From an uncultured Bacteroides sp. (GTDB lineage Bacteria; Bacteroidota; Bacteroidia; Bacteroidales; Bacteroidaceae): 64,000 nt of DNA. The translations under genes and the position numbers were made by a program. The stretch covers positions 23,536 through 87,535 of the forward strand of contig CAMWGU010000001.1 in NCBI GenBank assembly GCA_947173895.1, read 5' to 3'. The notes below the pieces were generated by a model, which did not search any database, had not been told where the DNA came from, and saw only the letters and a list, made by a program, of their open reading frames with translations. Position 1 is the stretch's first letter. Every line of letters starts with the position of its first letter. Positions 56,042 to 64,000 of this stretch are shown here, piece by piece.

Positions 56042-59000
56042 ATGACAAATGATGACAAGATGAAACATTCGCCCGAACTATTAGTCTATAAAGCTTCTGC
56101 CGGATCGGGAAAAACGTTCACGCTGGCCGTGGAGTACATCAAACTGCTGATACAAAACCCACGGGCCTACCGCAATATACTGGCAGTTACCTTTACCAAC
56201 AAAGCCACAACCGAAATGAAAGAACGGATCCTGAGCCAGCTATACGGAATATGGATAAAGGACAAGGAGTCCGACCCTTATCTGCAAAAAATAACAGAAG
56301 AGTTGCAAATGCCCCAAGAGGATATAAGAACAGCCGCAGGAACGGCATTGCACTATATGATTCATGATTACAGCCGCTTCCGAGTGGAGACTATCGACTC
56401 ATTCTTTCAGTCGGTGATGCGCAATCTGGCACGGGAGCTGGAACTGGGCGCCAACTTGGATATCGAGCTGAATAACATGGAAGTACTGAGTGAGGCCGTA
56501 GACTCCATGATAGAGAAACTGGACCGAAACTCCCCCGTGTTATACTGGCTGCTGGAGTACATAGAAGAACGGATAGCCGATGACAAACGCTGGAATGTGT
56601 CTGGCGAAATAAAGAGTTTCGGACGAAATATCTTCGACGAAGGATACATAGAAAAAGGAAACGGGCTGCGTGAAAAACTGCAAGACAAAGATTGCATCAA
56701 AAACTATCGTAAGACACTGCTGGACATACTGGAAGAAGTGCTGGAACAAATGAAAGGATTTGCCGACCAGTTTTTCGGAATATTGGAAACAAACGGAATA
56801 AAAGCAGAAGACCTGAAGAACGGAAACCGGGGGATAGCCAGCTATTTCAACAAACTGCAAGCGGGCAAACTGGACGACAGTATACGCAACGCCACAGTAG
56901 AGAAATGTATGGACAACCCCGATGAATGGGTGAAAAAAAACTCGCCCTTGCGTCATGCCATCACAGAACTGGCAGAAACGGAATTAATCCCCCTACTAAA
57001 TGATTCGGAAAGGTTCAGAAGCCGGAACAACAGGCTGGCCAATTCCTGCCAGCTCTCACTGCGCCACGTAAACAACGTGCGACTGCTGGCAAACATCGAC
57101 GAGGAAGTACGCGAACTGAACCATGAGAACAACCGCTTCCTGCTGTCGGACACCAACGCGCTGCTCCACCAGCTGGTAAAAGACGGCGACTCTTCTTTTG
57201 TGTTCGAAAAGATAGGAACCACCATACGCAATGTAATGATTGACGAGTTTCAAGACACCTCGCGCATGCAATGGGACAATTTCCGCCTGCTGCTACTCGA
57301 AGGACTGTCGCAAGGAGCAGACAGCCTGATTGTGGGCGACGTGAAACAATCCATCTACCGGTGGCGAAACGGCGACTGGGGAATACTGAACGGACTGAAG
57401 ACACACATCGGAGCCTTCCCTGTCAAAGTGAAAACGCTGAGCACCAACCGACGGAGTGCTGCCCACATCATCCAGTTCAACAACGAAGTGTTTACAGCCG
57501 CCTGCAACGTGCTGAACAACATCTATAAAGAAGAACAAGGAGAAGAGTGCAAGGAACTGAAGGAAGCCTACAACGACGTATGCCAGCAAATATGCAAGGA
57601 TCCCGGGAAAGGTTATGTGAGAGTGGAGTTCCTGTCGGACAAGGAAGACAGAAGCTACGCAGACGACACTCTGTATCGTCTGGGAGAAGAAGTGGATTCC
57701 CTGGTGGCACAAGGCATACATCTGCAAGACATCGCCATACTGGTACGAAAGAACAAAAGCATTCCGCTAATAGCCGATTACTTTGATAAAAACACCCCCT
57801 ATAAGATTGTATCCGACGAGGCATTCCGGCTAGACGCTTCACTGGCAGTATGCATGATAGTGGACGGCATACGCTATCTATCACAACCCGACAATCGGAT
57901 TGCCAAAGCCCAGCTGGCTGCCGCCTACCAGAATGAAGTGTTACATAAAGAAATAAACATTAACACACTGCTGCTAAACGACATAAACAACTACCTGCCT
58001 TACGGATTTACCGAAGAGACAGAAAAACTCCGCCTTATGCCGCTGTACGAGCTGATGGAGAAATTGTTCGACTTGTTTCAAATGACGCACATCGAGCAAC
58101 AGGATGCCTATCTGTGCGCGTTTTTCGATGCGGTGACAGAGTATCTGCAAAACAATTCGTCCGAACTATCCGCCTTCATCACCTATTGGGAAGAAAAGCT
58201 GTGCAGCAAGACCATTCCCTCGGGCGAAGTAGAAGGCATCCGCATTCTGTCCATCCATAAATCAAAAGGACTGGAATACCACACCGTATTACTCCCCTTC
58301 TGCGACTGGAAGATGGAAAACGAGACAAACAATCACCTGGTGTGGTGCGCACCCTGTCAGGAACCCTTCAACCAGCTCGACATCGTTCCCGTCAATTACT
58401 CCACCGCCATGCAGCAGTCCATCTATCAGAACGATTTCCTGAATGAGCGCCTGCAATTATGGGTGGATAATCTGAACCTACTCTACGTGGCATTCACCCG
58501 CGCACAAAAGAATTTGATTATATGGGGAAAAGCAGGACAGAAGAAAACCGTATCCGAGCTGTTGGGAAATGCCCTGTCTGTTCTGACAGGAAAAGACTAT
58601 ACCGCCGGAGAAGAGAGCTACGAACTGGGCACGCTCTATCTCTCTACCCACGAAGGAAACAAGCCGGCCTCACGCAACAAGCTTCTGACTGTTCCCCGGC
58701 GTCTGCCCGTCCATCTGGAGACACTGAAAACCCACATCGAGTTCAAACAGTCCAACCGCTCCGCCCAATTTATTCGCGGCGAAGAAGAGAGTGAAGAGAA
58801 ATACATCCGAAAAGGCCAATTGTTGCATCATCTGTTTTCCGTAATCCGCACCACAGACGATGTGTCCACAGCCATAGAACGCCTTCGCTTCGAAGGCATC
58901 ATAGAGTCGGCCCAACAGGAAAAACAGCTACGGAAACTCACCGAGTGGGCCTTGGGCCATCCGCTAGTGAAAGAATGGTACTCGGGGCACTGGGAATTAT

Positions 59001-59236
59001 ACAACGAGTGTGCCATCATTTACCAACAGCAAGGAGTATTGCAAACTCGGCGACCAGACCGTGTGATGATGAAAAACGGAGAAGTAGTAGTGGTAGATTT
59101 CAAATTCGGAAAGAAACGGACCGCCTACAACAAGCAGGTCAAAGAGTATATGAATTTATTGGCGGATATGGGACATCAGCATATACGCGGCTATTTATGG
59201 TATGTATTCAACAATGAACTGGAGGAAATAAAATAA
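56042..59236 (+). CDS. addA: UvrD/Rep helicase-nuclease, AddA-like
   Basis: The helicase-nuclease subunit of an AddAB-type double-strand-break repair complex. The 1064-residue protein has Walker A ASAGSGKT at 19-26, the motif AVTFTNKATTEMKERIL, motif II/III region GDVKQSIYRWRNGDW near 435-449, motif V HKSKGLEYHTVLLPF near 738-752, and a C-terminal PD-(D/E)xK nuclease with VVVVDFKFGKK near 1017. It is somewhat shorter than Bacillus AddA (about 1230). A second ATG at 56060 is possible. Its stop overlaps the next gene by one base (TAATG). Confidence 0.88.
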   Translation: MTNDDKMKHSPELLVYKASAGSGKTFTLAVEYIKLLIQNPRAYRNILAVTFTNKATTEMKERILSQLYGIWIKDKESDPYLQKITEELQMPQEDIRTAAGTALHYMIHDYSRFRVETIDSFFQSVMRNLARELELGANLDIELNNMEVLSEAVDSMIEKLDRNSPVLYWLLEYIEERIADDKRWNVSGEIKSFGRNIFDEGYIEKGNGLREKLQDKDCIKNYRKTLLDILEEVLEQMKGFADQFFGILETNGIKAEDLKNGNRGIASYFNKLQAGKLDDSIRNATVEKCMDNPDEWVKKNSPLRHAITELAETELIPLLNDSERFRSRNNRLANSCQLSLRHVNNVRLLANIDEEVRELNHENNRFLLSDTNALLHQLVKDGDSSFVFEKIGTTIRNVMIDEFQDTSRMQWDNFRLLLLEGLSQGADSLIVGDVKQSIYRWRNGDWGILNGLKTHIGAFPVKVKTLSTNRRSAAHIIQFNNEVFTAACNVLNNIYKEEQGEECKELKEAYNDVCQQICKDPGKGYVRVEFLSDKEDRSYADDTLYRLGEEVDSLVAQGIHLQDIAILVRKNKSIPLIADYFDKNTPYKIVSDEAFRLDASLAVCMIVDGIRYLSQPDNRIAKAQLAAAYQNEVLHKEININTLLLNDINNYLPYGFTEETEKLRLMPLYELMEKLFDLFQMTHIEQQDAYLCAFFDAVTEYLQNNSSELSAFITYWEEKLCSKTIPSGEVEGIRILSIHKSKGLEYHTVLLPFCDWKMENETNNHLVWCAPCQEPFNQLDIVPVNYSTAMQQSIYQNDFLNERLQLWVDNLNLLYVAFTRAQKNLIIWGKAGQKKTVSELLGNALSVLTGKDYTAGEESYELGTLYLSTHEGNKPASRNKLLTVPRRLPVHLETLKTHIEFKQSNRSAQFIRGEEESEEKYIRKGQLLHHLFSVIRTTDDVSTAIERLRFEGIIESAQQEKQLRKLTEWALGHPLVKEWYSGHWELYNECAIIYQQQGVLQTRRPDRVMMKNGEVVVVDFKFGKKRTAYNKQVKEYMNLLADMGHQHIRGYLWYVFNNELEEIK

Positions 59237-62118
59237 TGGAAAGCTTTTTGAAACTGGTAGCAACCGATCTGTACAAACATACGGGAGGAAACCTGGCACA
59301 CACTGCCGTGGTGTTTCCCAACAAACGTGCCGGACTCTTTTTTAACGAATACCTTGCCCGGGAGGCCCATACCCCTATCTGGTCGCCTGCCTACGTTACC
59401 ATCAGCGAACTGTTCAGGAGCCTGTCGCCATGGGAAGTGAGCGACCCCGTCAAGCTGGTATGCGAACTTTATAAAGTATTCCGTCAGGAAACCCAAACAA
59501 CGGAGACACTGGACGACTTTTACTTTTGGGGAGAAATGATGATCAGCGACTTTGACGATGCCGACAAGAATATGGCGGACACGGACAAACTGTTTGCCAA
59601 TCTGCAGGATCTGCGCAACATCATGAACGACTATACATTTATAGACAATGAGCAGGAAGAAGCCATCCGGCAGTTCTTCCAGAACTTTTCCATCGAACGA
59701 AGAACAGCCCTGAAAGAACGGTTCATCTCCCTATGGGACGTACTGGGAAACATTTACAAAGGATTCCACCAAGCGCTGGCAGCCCAGCATATCGCCTACG
59801 AAGGGATGATGTACCGCCATGTCATAGAACATCTGGACGTGAACAAGCTCCCTTACGAGAGATACGTATTTGTAGGATTCAATGTGTTGAACAAAGTGGA
59901 ACACACTCTGTTCAGCCGGCTGAAAGAAGCCGGGAAAGCCCTCTTCTATTGGGACTACGATGAATTCTACATGGGTAACAACAAACAGAACATCCATCAG
60001 GAGGCCGGCGAATTTATCCGACGCAACTTGCGCGACTTCCCTTCCACCCTGCCCGGCGAACTGTTCAAAAACCTTGCACAACCCAAAGAGGTGCATTACA
60101 TCGCGTCGTCCACCGAGAACGCGCAAGCCCGCTATCTACCACAATGGATACGCGACAATCTGACCACCCCCGAAAAAGAAACGGCAGTAGTGCTGTGCAA
60201 CGAAGCCCTGCTACAACCGGTCCTCCACTCCCTACCTGCCGAAGTGAAACATGTCAACATCACCATGGGATTTCCCTTGTCGCAAACTCCGGTATACAGT
60301 TTTCTCATCGCCTTGCTTGAACTGCACACCCATGGATTCAATCCCAAAAGCGGCCGTTATACATTCCGCCCGGTAGTCACCCTGCTGAAACACCCCTATA
60401 CCCGTCAGCTCACAAGCCAGGCCGAAGTGCTGGAAAAAGAGCTGACCCGCGACAACCGATTCTATCCTCTGCCCGGAGAACTGGGCAAGAACGAATTTCT
60501 GACTCGTCTCTTCACCCCGATCTCCGGCAACCTAAACTTGTGCATCCATCTGTCGGAGACCTTGCAGCAAGTGGCGGGCATCTATCAGAAGGAAAATACC
60601 TCCGAAACCGAAGAGACAAACGCCTTCAACCAGCTCTATCGCGAATCGCTTTTCAAAGCCTACACCATCGTAAACCGGTTTCGTACACTGATAGAGCAAC
60701 ACGAACTGAACGTACAACCTGAGACATTGCGCCGACTGATGGTCAAAGTCCTGTCGGGAACCAACATTCCGTTCCATGGTGAACCGGCCATCGGCATGCA
60801 GGTAATGGGAGTACTGGAGACGCGTAATCTGGATTTCCGCCACTTGGTGATGCTGTCGGTCAACGAAGGGCAGCTACCCAAATCGGGGGGCGATTCCTCT
60901 TTCATTCCCTACAACCTGCGCAAAGCTTTCGGCATGACCACCATCGAACACAAGATAGCCGTATATGCCTACTATTTCTACCGGCTACTGCAACGAGCGG
61001 AAAAAATCACCCTCATGTACAACAGCAGTTCGGACGGCCTGAACCGCGGCGAATGGAGCCGCTTCATGCTGCAATTTCTCATTGAGTGGCCCCACTCCGT
61101 CGACCGGCAGTTTCTGGAAACCGGACAGTCTCCCCGAGGCGTCGCTCCCATCACGGTGGAAAAGACTCCGGACGTGATGCGCCGCATGCAAAGCCTGTTC
61201 GACCTACGCGCCAACCCACGCGCCAAGTTCTCGCCATCGGCCCTGAACAACTATCTGGACTGCCCTTTGAAATTCTATTATAAATACGTGGCCGGACTTG
61301 CCGCCCCCGACGAAGTAAGTGCCGAAATAGATTCCGCCAAGTTCGGAAGCATCTTCCACCATGCGGCCGAGCATATCTACAAGGACCTGACCGCCCATGG
61401 CAACGTAGTAAACAAAGAAGCTTTGGAAAACCTGCTGCGCAACGAGATAAAATTGCAGAACTATGTGGACACCGCGTTCAAGGAACTGTTTTTCCATATC
61501 GAACCAAACGAAAAGCCGGAATACAACGGCATACAGCTGATCAACTCCGCCGTCATCGTAAGATATCTGAAACAGCTTTTACAGAACGACCTGCGCTACG
61601 CCCCTTTCACCTTTGTGGCATCAGAAAAAGAAGTGGAGGAAAACATCGACATACAAACCTCTAAAGGAATCATCCGATCGCGTATCGGAGGAATCATAGA
61701 CCGCATGGACAGCAAAGACGGGACGCTGCGCATTGTGGACTACAAGACCGGCGGCGACGCCGACACACCCCCCAACGTAGAGTCGCTGTTTGTGCCAGAC
61801 AAGAAACGCTCAAACTACGTATTCCAAACCTTCATGTATGCAGCCATCGTATGCCGCAAACAGCCGCTGAAAGTGGCTCCGGCCCTTCTCTACATCCACA
61901 GAGCGGCCACCGACACCTATTCGCCCGTCATACAACTAGGTGAGCCGCGCAAGCCGAAAGAAGCGGTGGAAGATTTCGGCCGGTACCAAGCAGAATTCCG
62001 CAAGCGGCTTCAGACCCTGCTCGAGGAAATCTTCCATCCGGAAAAGGCGTTCACCCAAACAGAGATCATAGAAAAATGTGCCTATTGCGATTTCAAGGCA
62101 CTATGCGGAAAATCCTGA
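59236..62118 (+). CDS. addB: AddB-like exonuclease subunit with Fe-S cluster cysteines
   Basis: The partner subunit, 960 residues. The N-terminal part lacks an active-looking Walker A. The C-terminal nuclease carries IGGIIDRMDSKDGTLRIVDYKTGG, with the metal-binding Asp and catalytic Lys. Four cysteines at C676 (LDCPLKFYYKYV), C948, C951 and C957 (CAYCDFKALC) match the split 4Fe-4S pattern of AddB. It overlaps addA by one base. In Bacillus such a complex processes broken DNA ends up to a Chi site; the Chi sequence here is unknown. Confidence 0.88.
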   Translation: MESFLKLVATDLYKHTGGNLAHTAVVFPNKRAGLFFNEYLAREAHTPIWSPAYVTISELFRSLSPWEVSDPVKLVCELYKVFRQETQTTETLDDFYFWGEMMISDFDDADKNMADTDKLFANLQDLRNIMNDYTFIDNEQEEAIRQFFQNFSIERRTALKERFISLWDVLGNIYKGFHQALAAQHIAYEGMMYRHVIEHLDVNKLPYERYVFVGFNVLNKVEHTLFSRLKEAGKALFYWDYDEFYMGNNKQNIHQEAGEFIRRNLRDFPSTLPGELFKNLAQPKEVHYIASSTENAQARYLPQWIRDNLTTPEKETAVVLCNEALLQPVLHSLPAEVKHVNITMGFPLSQTPVYSFLIALLELHTHGFNPKSGRYTFRPVVTLLKHPYTRQLTSQAEVLEKELTRDNRFYPLPGELGKNEFLTRLFTPISGNLNLCIHLSETLQQVAGIYQKENTSETEETNAFNQLYRESLFKAYTIVNRFRTLIEQHELNVQPETLRRLMVKVLSGTNIPFHGEPAIGMQVMGVLETRNLDFRHLVMLSVNEGQLPKSGGDSSFIPYNLRKAFGMTTIEHKIAVYAYYFYRLLQRAEKITLMYNSSSDGLNRGEWSRFMLQFLIEWPHSVDRQFLETGQSPRGVAPITVEKTPDVMRRMQSLFDLRANPRAKFSPSALNNYLDCPLKFYYKYVAGLAAPDEVSAEIDSAKFGSIFHHAAEHIYKDLTAHGNVVNKEALENLLRNEIKLQNYVDTAFKELFFHIEPNEKPEYNGIQLINSAVIVRYLKQLLQNDLRYAPFTFVASEKEVEENIDIQTSKGIIRSRIGGIIDRMDSKDGTLRIVDYKTGGDADTPPNVESLFVPDKKRSNYVFQTFMYAAIVCRKQPLKVAPALLYIHRAATDTYSPVIQLGEPRKPKEAVEDFGRYQAEFRKRLQTLLEEIFHPEKAFTQTEIIEKCAYCDFKALCGKS

Positions 62119-62151
62119 CCCCGCCCATCGGAACGCCCATTGCGTTACCTT

Positions 62152-62184
62152 GTCTTCCCGATGCACCGGCAGCATCGGGAAGAC
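62152..62184. terminator. Bidirectional terminator between addB and ispE
   Basis: A perfect 13-bp stem (GTCTTCCCGATGC, 62152-62164, with its complement 62172-62184) and a 7-base loop, between the convergent stops. T-rich sequence follows on the plus strand (TTCCTTATT). Confidence 0.75.
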
Positions 62185-62188
62185 TTCC

Positions 62189-63016
62189 TTATTCCAACGC
62201 CCTTTGCCGGCAGAAACACCCGCAAAACTTATCTTCCACGTTCTCTACCGGTTCGTCGAATATACCATATACCGAAGAACCCGATCCGCTCATCGACGCA
62301 TACACCGCCCCCAGATCGTACAATTTATCTTTGATAGCCGCTATCTCGGGATACTTCCGGAAGACAGGCTCCTCAAAATCATTCTTCATGCAGTCCTTCC
62401 AGGCCGCCACAGGCAAGTCTACCATTTCCTTCAGCGATACAGCCGGACGAGCGGGCTTTATCTCAGCATACGCATCACGTGTGGAGACAAAAATATCTGG
62501 TTTGACCAGCACAATGTAATATCCGTGCAACGACACCTCCACAGGTTCGAATACATTGCCTATCCCAGTGGCAAAGACAGGCCGGTTGCGTACAAAGAAA
62601 GCACAATCGGCACCCAGCCGAGCGGCGTATTCCTCCATCTGCTCTGTGGTCATCCCTAACGAGAACTTGTCGTTCAGCAGTTTAATCATATAAGCAGCAT
62701 CCGATGATCCTCCACCCAGTCCGGCTCCCACCGGTATATGTTTGTACATGTGTATGTCCACCGGTTGCATGGCGGGATAGTGTTCTTTCAGCAACTTATA
62801 GGCTTTCACCACCAGATTGGAATCGGGTTCTCCGTCTATCGGAGTGCCGCTGACACGCAACGTATATTCGCAGCCTCCCTTCTCACGCCGTGTCACCTCC
62901 AGGGCGTCTTGCAGGTTTATCGGATAAAATACGGTTTCTAAATTATGATAACCATCCGGACGTTTCTCTATTACATTCAGGCCCAGATTAATCTTTGCAT
63001 TAGGAAATGTAATCAT
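62189..63016 (-). CDS. ispE: 4-diphosphocytidyl-2-C-methyl-D-erythritol kinase
   Basis: A GHMP-family kinase in the MEP pathway to isoprenoids. The 275-residue protein opens with [13 protein letters not shown] (catalytic Asp partner Lys in AKINLGL) and has the ATP-binding motif [14 protein letters not shown] near 90-103 and the C-terminal [10 protein letters not shown]. The frame runs another 109 codons upstream, but that part only translates repeat copy E and other non-coding [13 protein letters not shown] at 63016 is the proper start. It is divergent from dnaB and convergent with addB. Confidence 0.94.
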   Translation of the reverse strand: MITFPNAKINLGLNVIEKRPDGYHNLETVFYPINLQDALEVTRREKGGCEYTLRVSGTPIDGEPDSNLVVKAYKLLKEHYPAMQPVDIHMYKHIPVGAGLGGGSSDAAYMIKLLNDKFSLGMTTEQMEEYAARLGADCAFFVRNRPVFATGIGNVFEPVEVSLHGYYIVLVKPDIFVSTRDAYAEIKPARPAVSLKEMVDLPVAAWKDCMKNDFEEPVFRKYPEIAAIKDKLYDLGAVYASMSGSGSSVYGIFDEPVENVEDKFCGCFCRQRALE

Positions 63017-63221
63017 ATTCTGCTCTTTAATAATTGTTTTTATAATGTGTTTTGTCAGAGTGCCGCCCGTACAACAAAGACCCACTTCCGTCTTTTGCCG
63101 GACAACGCACCAAATATAGAACAAACTTTTCATTTTACCATAAAAAATAACCATTTTGCTTACCGAATTGTTCATCCCCTCCTGCATTTCAGTCCCATTT
63201 TTTTCGCAATCTCTTTCCGAC

Positions 63222-63356
63222 AAACAGGCCCGGCATGTACTGTGAACAAGCCCAGCATGTACCGTGAACAAGCCTAGCATGTACTGTGAACAGGCCCGGC
63301 ATGTACCGTGAACAAGCCCACATGCCCCCATCCCCCCAAACACATACGTACGTGTA
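63222..63356 (-). repeat. GAACA-type 22-bp array with one palindrome (copy E)
   Basis: Four and a half tandem units of exactly 22 bp, each GAACARGCCYRGCATGTAC plus YGT, from 63222 to about 63326, followed by a single ACACATACGTACGTGT palindrome at about 63341-63356. It is the cleanest example of the first array, with units about 85-95% identical. It lies in the ispE-dnaB divergent gap (63017-63432), about 50 bases before the dnaB -7 element. Confidence 0.8.
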
Positions 63357-63408
63357 AATTCGTTCTATTTTTGCCGACGGACAGGACGCCCAACTCAACA
63401 AAAAATTC

Positions 63409-63416
63409 TATCTTTG
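63409..63416 (+). promoter_or_regulatory. -7 promoter element for dnaB
   Basis: TATCTTTG, 16 bases before the first dnaB ATG at 63433. Confidence 0.5.
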
Positions 63417-63432
63417 CCCCTGCTTTAAACAG

Positions 63433-64000
63433 ATGACAATGGCAGAAACGAGAAAAACAATACGAACCCCCAAAGCTTCGAAAGCGAAGCCCATCGATGA
63501 ATATGGACATTTACAACCCCAAGCACCCGAGCTGGAAGAAGCCGTGCTGGGAGCACTGATGATAGAAAAAGACGCTTACTCGCTGGTGAGTGAGATACTT
63601 CGTCCCGAATCTTTTTACGAACGCCGCCACCAGCTGATTTATTCGGCCATCACCTCGCTATCGCTACGCCAGCAACCTGTCGACATCCTGACTGTGGCCG
63701 AACAGTTGCGCAGCACAGGCGACCTGGAAGAAGCGGGCGGACCTTTCTATATCACCCAGTTGAGCGGCAAGGTGGCCTCATCCGCCCACATCGAATACCA
63801 TGCGCGCATCATCGCACAGAAATTCCTGGCACGCGAGCTTATTACTTTTACCAGCAACATCCAGACCAAGGCCTTCGACGAGACGCAAGACGTGGACGAC
63901 CTGATGCAGGAAGCAGAAGGAAAGCTGTTCGAGATCTCACAGCAGAACATGAAAAAGGACTATACGCAGATCAATCCCGTGATTCAAGAGGCATACGAGA
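63433..64000 (+). CDS. dnaB: Replicative DNA helicase DnaB (3' end outside window)
   Basis: The first 189 codons of the hexameric replication-fork helicase. After a basic leader of about 35 residues comes the DnaB N-terminal domain: LQPQAPELEEAVLGALMIEKDAY, FYERRHQLIYSAI, QPVDILTVAEQL and HARIIAQKFLARELI are all typical. The reading frame is open to the last base, and the ATPase domain lies beyond the window. Two in-frame ATGs (63433 and 63439) are both plausible. Confidence 0.93.
   Translation, partial: MTMAETRKTIRTPKASKAKPIDEYGHLQPQAPELEEAVLGALMIEKDAYSLVSEILRPESFYERRHQLIYSAITSLSLRQQPVDILTVAEQLRSTGDLEEAGGPFYITQLSGKVASSAHIEYHARIIAQKFLARELITFTSNIQTKAFDETQDVDDLMQEAEGKLFEISQQNMKKDYTQINPVIQEAYE

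Noticed and set aside
63222..63326. CRISPR-like tandem repeats
   Set aside because: Units of 22 bp abut directly with no unique spacers, and no cas genes are present.
63017..63343. 109-residue N-terminal extension of IspE
   Set aside because: It translates repeat copy E and lacks homology to the kinase; the family begins at [10 protein letters not shown].

Overview
The window reads as chromosomal DNA of a gut Bacteroidales species, most likely the Bacteroides/Phocaeicola vulgatus-dorei group (inference from gene content, not a search). Many genes are preceded by the Bacteroides -7 element TAnnTTTG. Other pointers are a sphingolipid serine palmitoyltransferase, a eukaryote-type glycogen synthase with a short alpha-glucan phosphorylase, a minimal V-type ATPase operon, a PL8 glycosaminoglycan lyase and DUF4369/TlpA, DUF4296 and DUF2764 proteins.

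Layout: 1-3057 is the end of a SNF2 helicase. 3058-4138 is non-coding and holds two copies of a dispersed repeat. 4139-12392 carries serine palmitoyltransferase and a divergent lipid kinase, then trmN6, lon, tgt and an LptF/LptG permease. 12393-16439 holds a HAD phosphatase, a cysteine-less thioredoxin-fold protein, serB and a DEAD-box helicase. 16440-17810 is non-coding with another repeat copy. 17811-21378 holds an outer-membrane barrel protein, a broken LytTR-type regulator and a PL8 lyase. 21470-25804 is a potABCD polyamine operon, followed by a TlpA-like lipoprotein. 27586-31850 is glycogen metabolism. 32109-39662 is the V-ATPase operon. 39931-45823 is ileS, a DksA-like gene, lspA, a DUF4296 lipoprotein and a small gene. 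45965-50441 holds an AraC regulator, an M48 protease, eda and kdgK. 50686-55967 holds a LacI regulator, an NhaC antiporter and a sigma-54-type two-component pair. 56042-62118 is an AddAB-like helicase-nuclease pair. ispE and the start of dnaB close the window.

The most unusual structure is a dispersed intergenic repeat family, with copies near 3.2, 3.3-4.05, 16.9-17.6, 27.3, 47.1-47.7 and 63.2-63.35 kb. Fuller copies carry two arrays with the same 22-bp period: one of GAACA-led units with GCATGC-like cores, and one of four ACGTACGT-type palindromes. One copy has 45-46 bp imperfect inverted repeats around the arrays. A consensus Bacteroides promoter with no convincing gene downstream points into the copy at 3.17 kb.

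Several enzymes have altered key residues: IleRS with GIHH in place of HxGH (linked to mupirocin hyper-resistance), Tgt without its zinc cysteines, a DksA-like protein with one of four zinc cysteines, a thioredoxin-fold protein without CxxC, a GAFTDA enhancer-binding protein, and a V-ATPase rotor subunit with all five Na+ ligands. The last, next to an NhaC-type antiporter elsewhere in the window, suggests sodium handling matters to this cell. No rRNA, tRNA, CRISPR array, IS transposase or prophage was seen.
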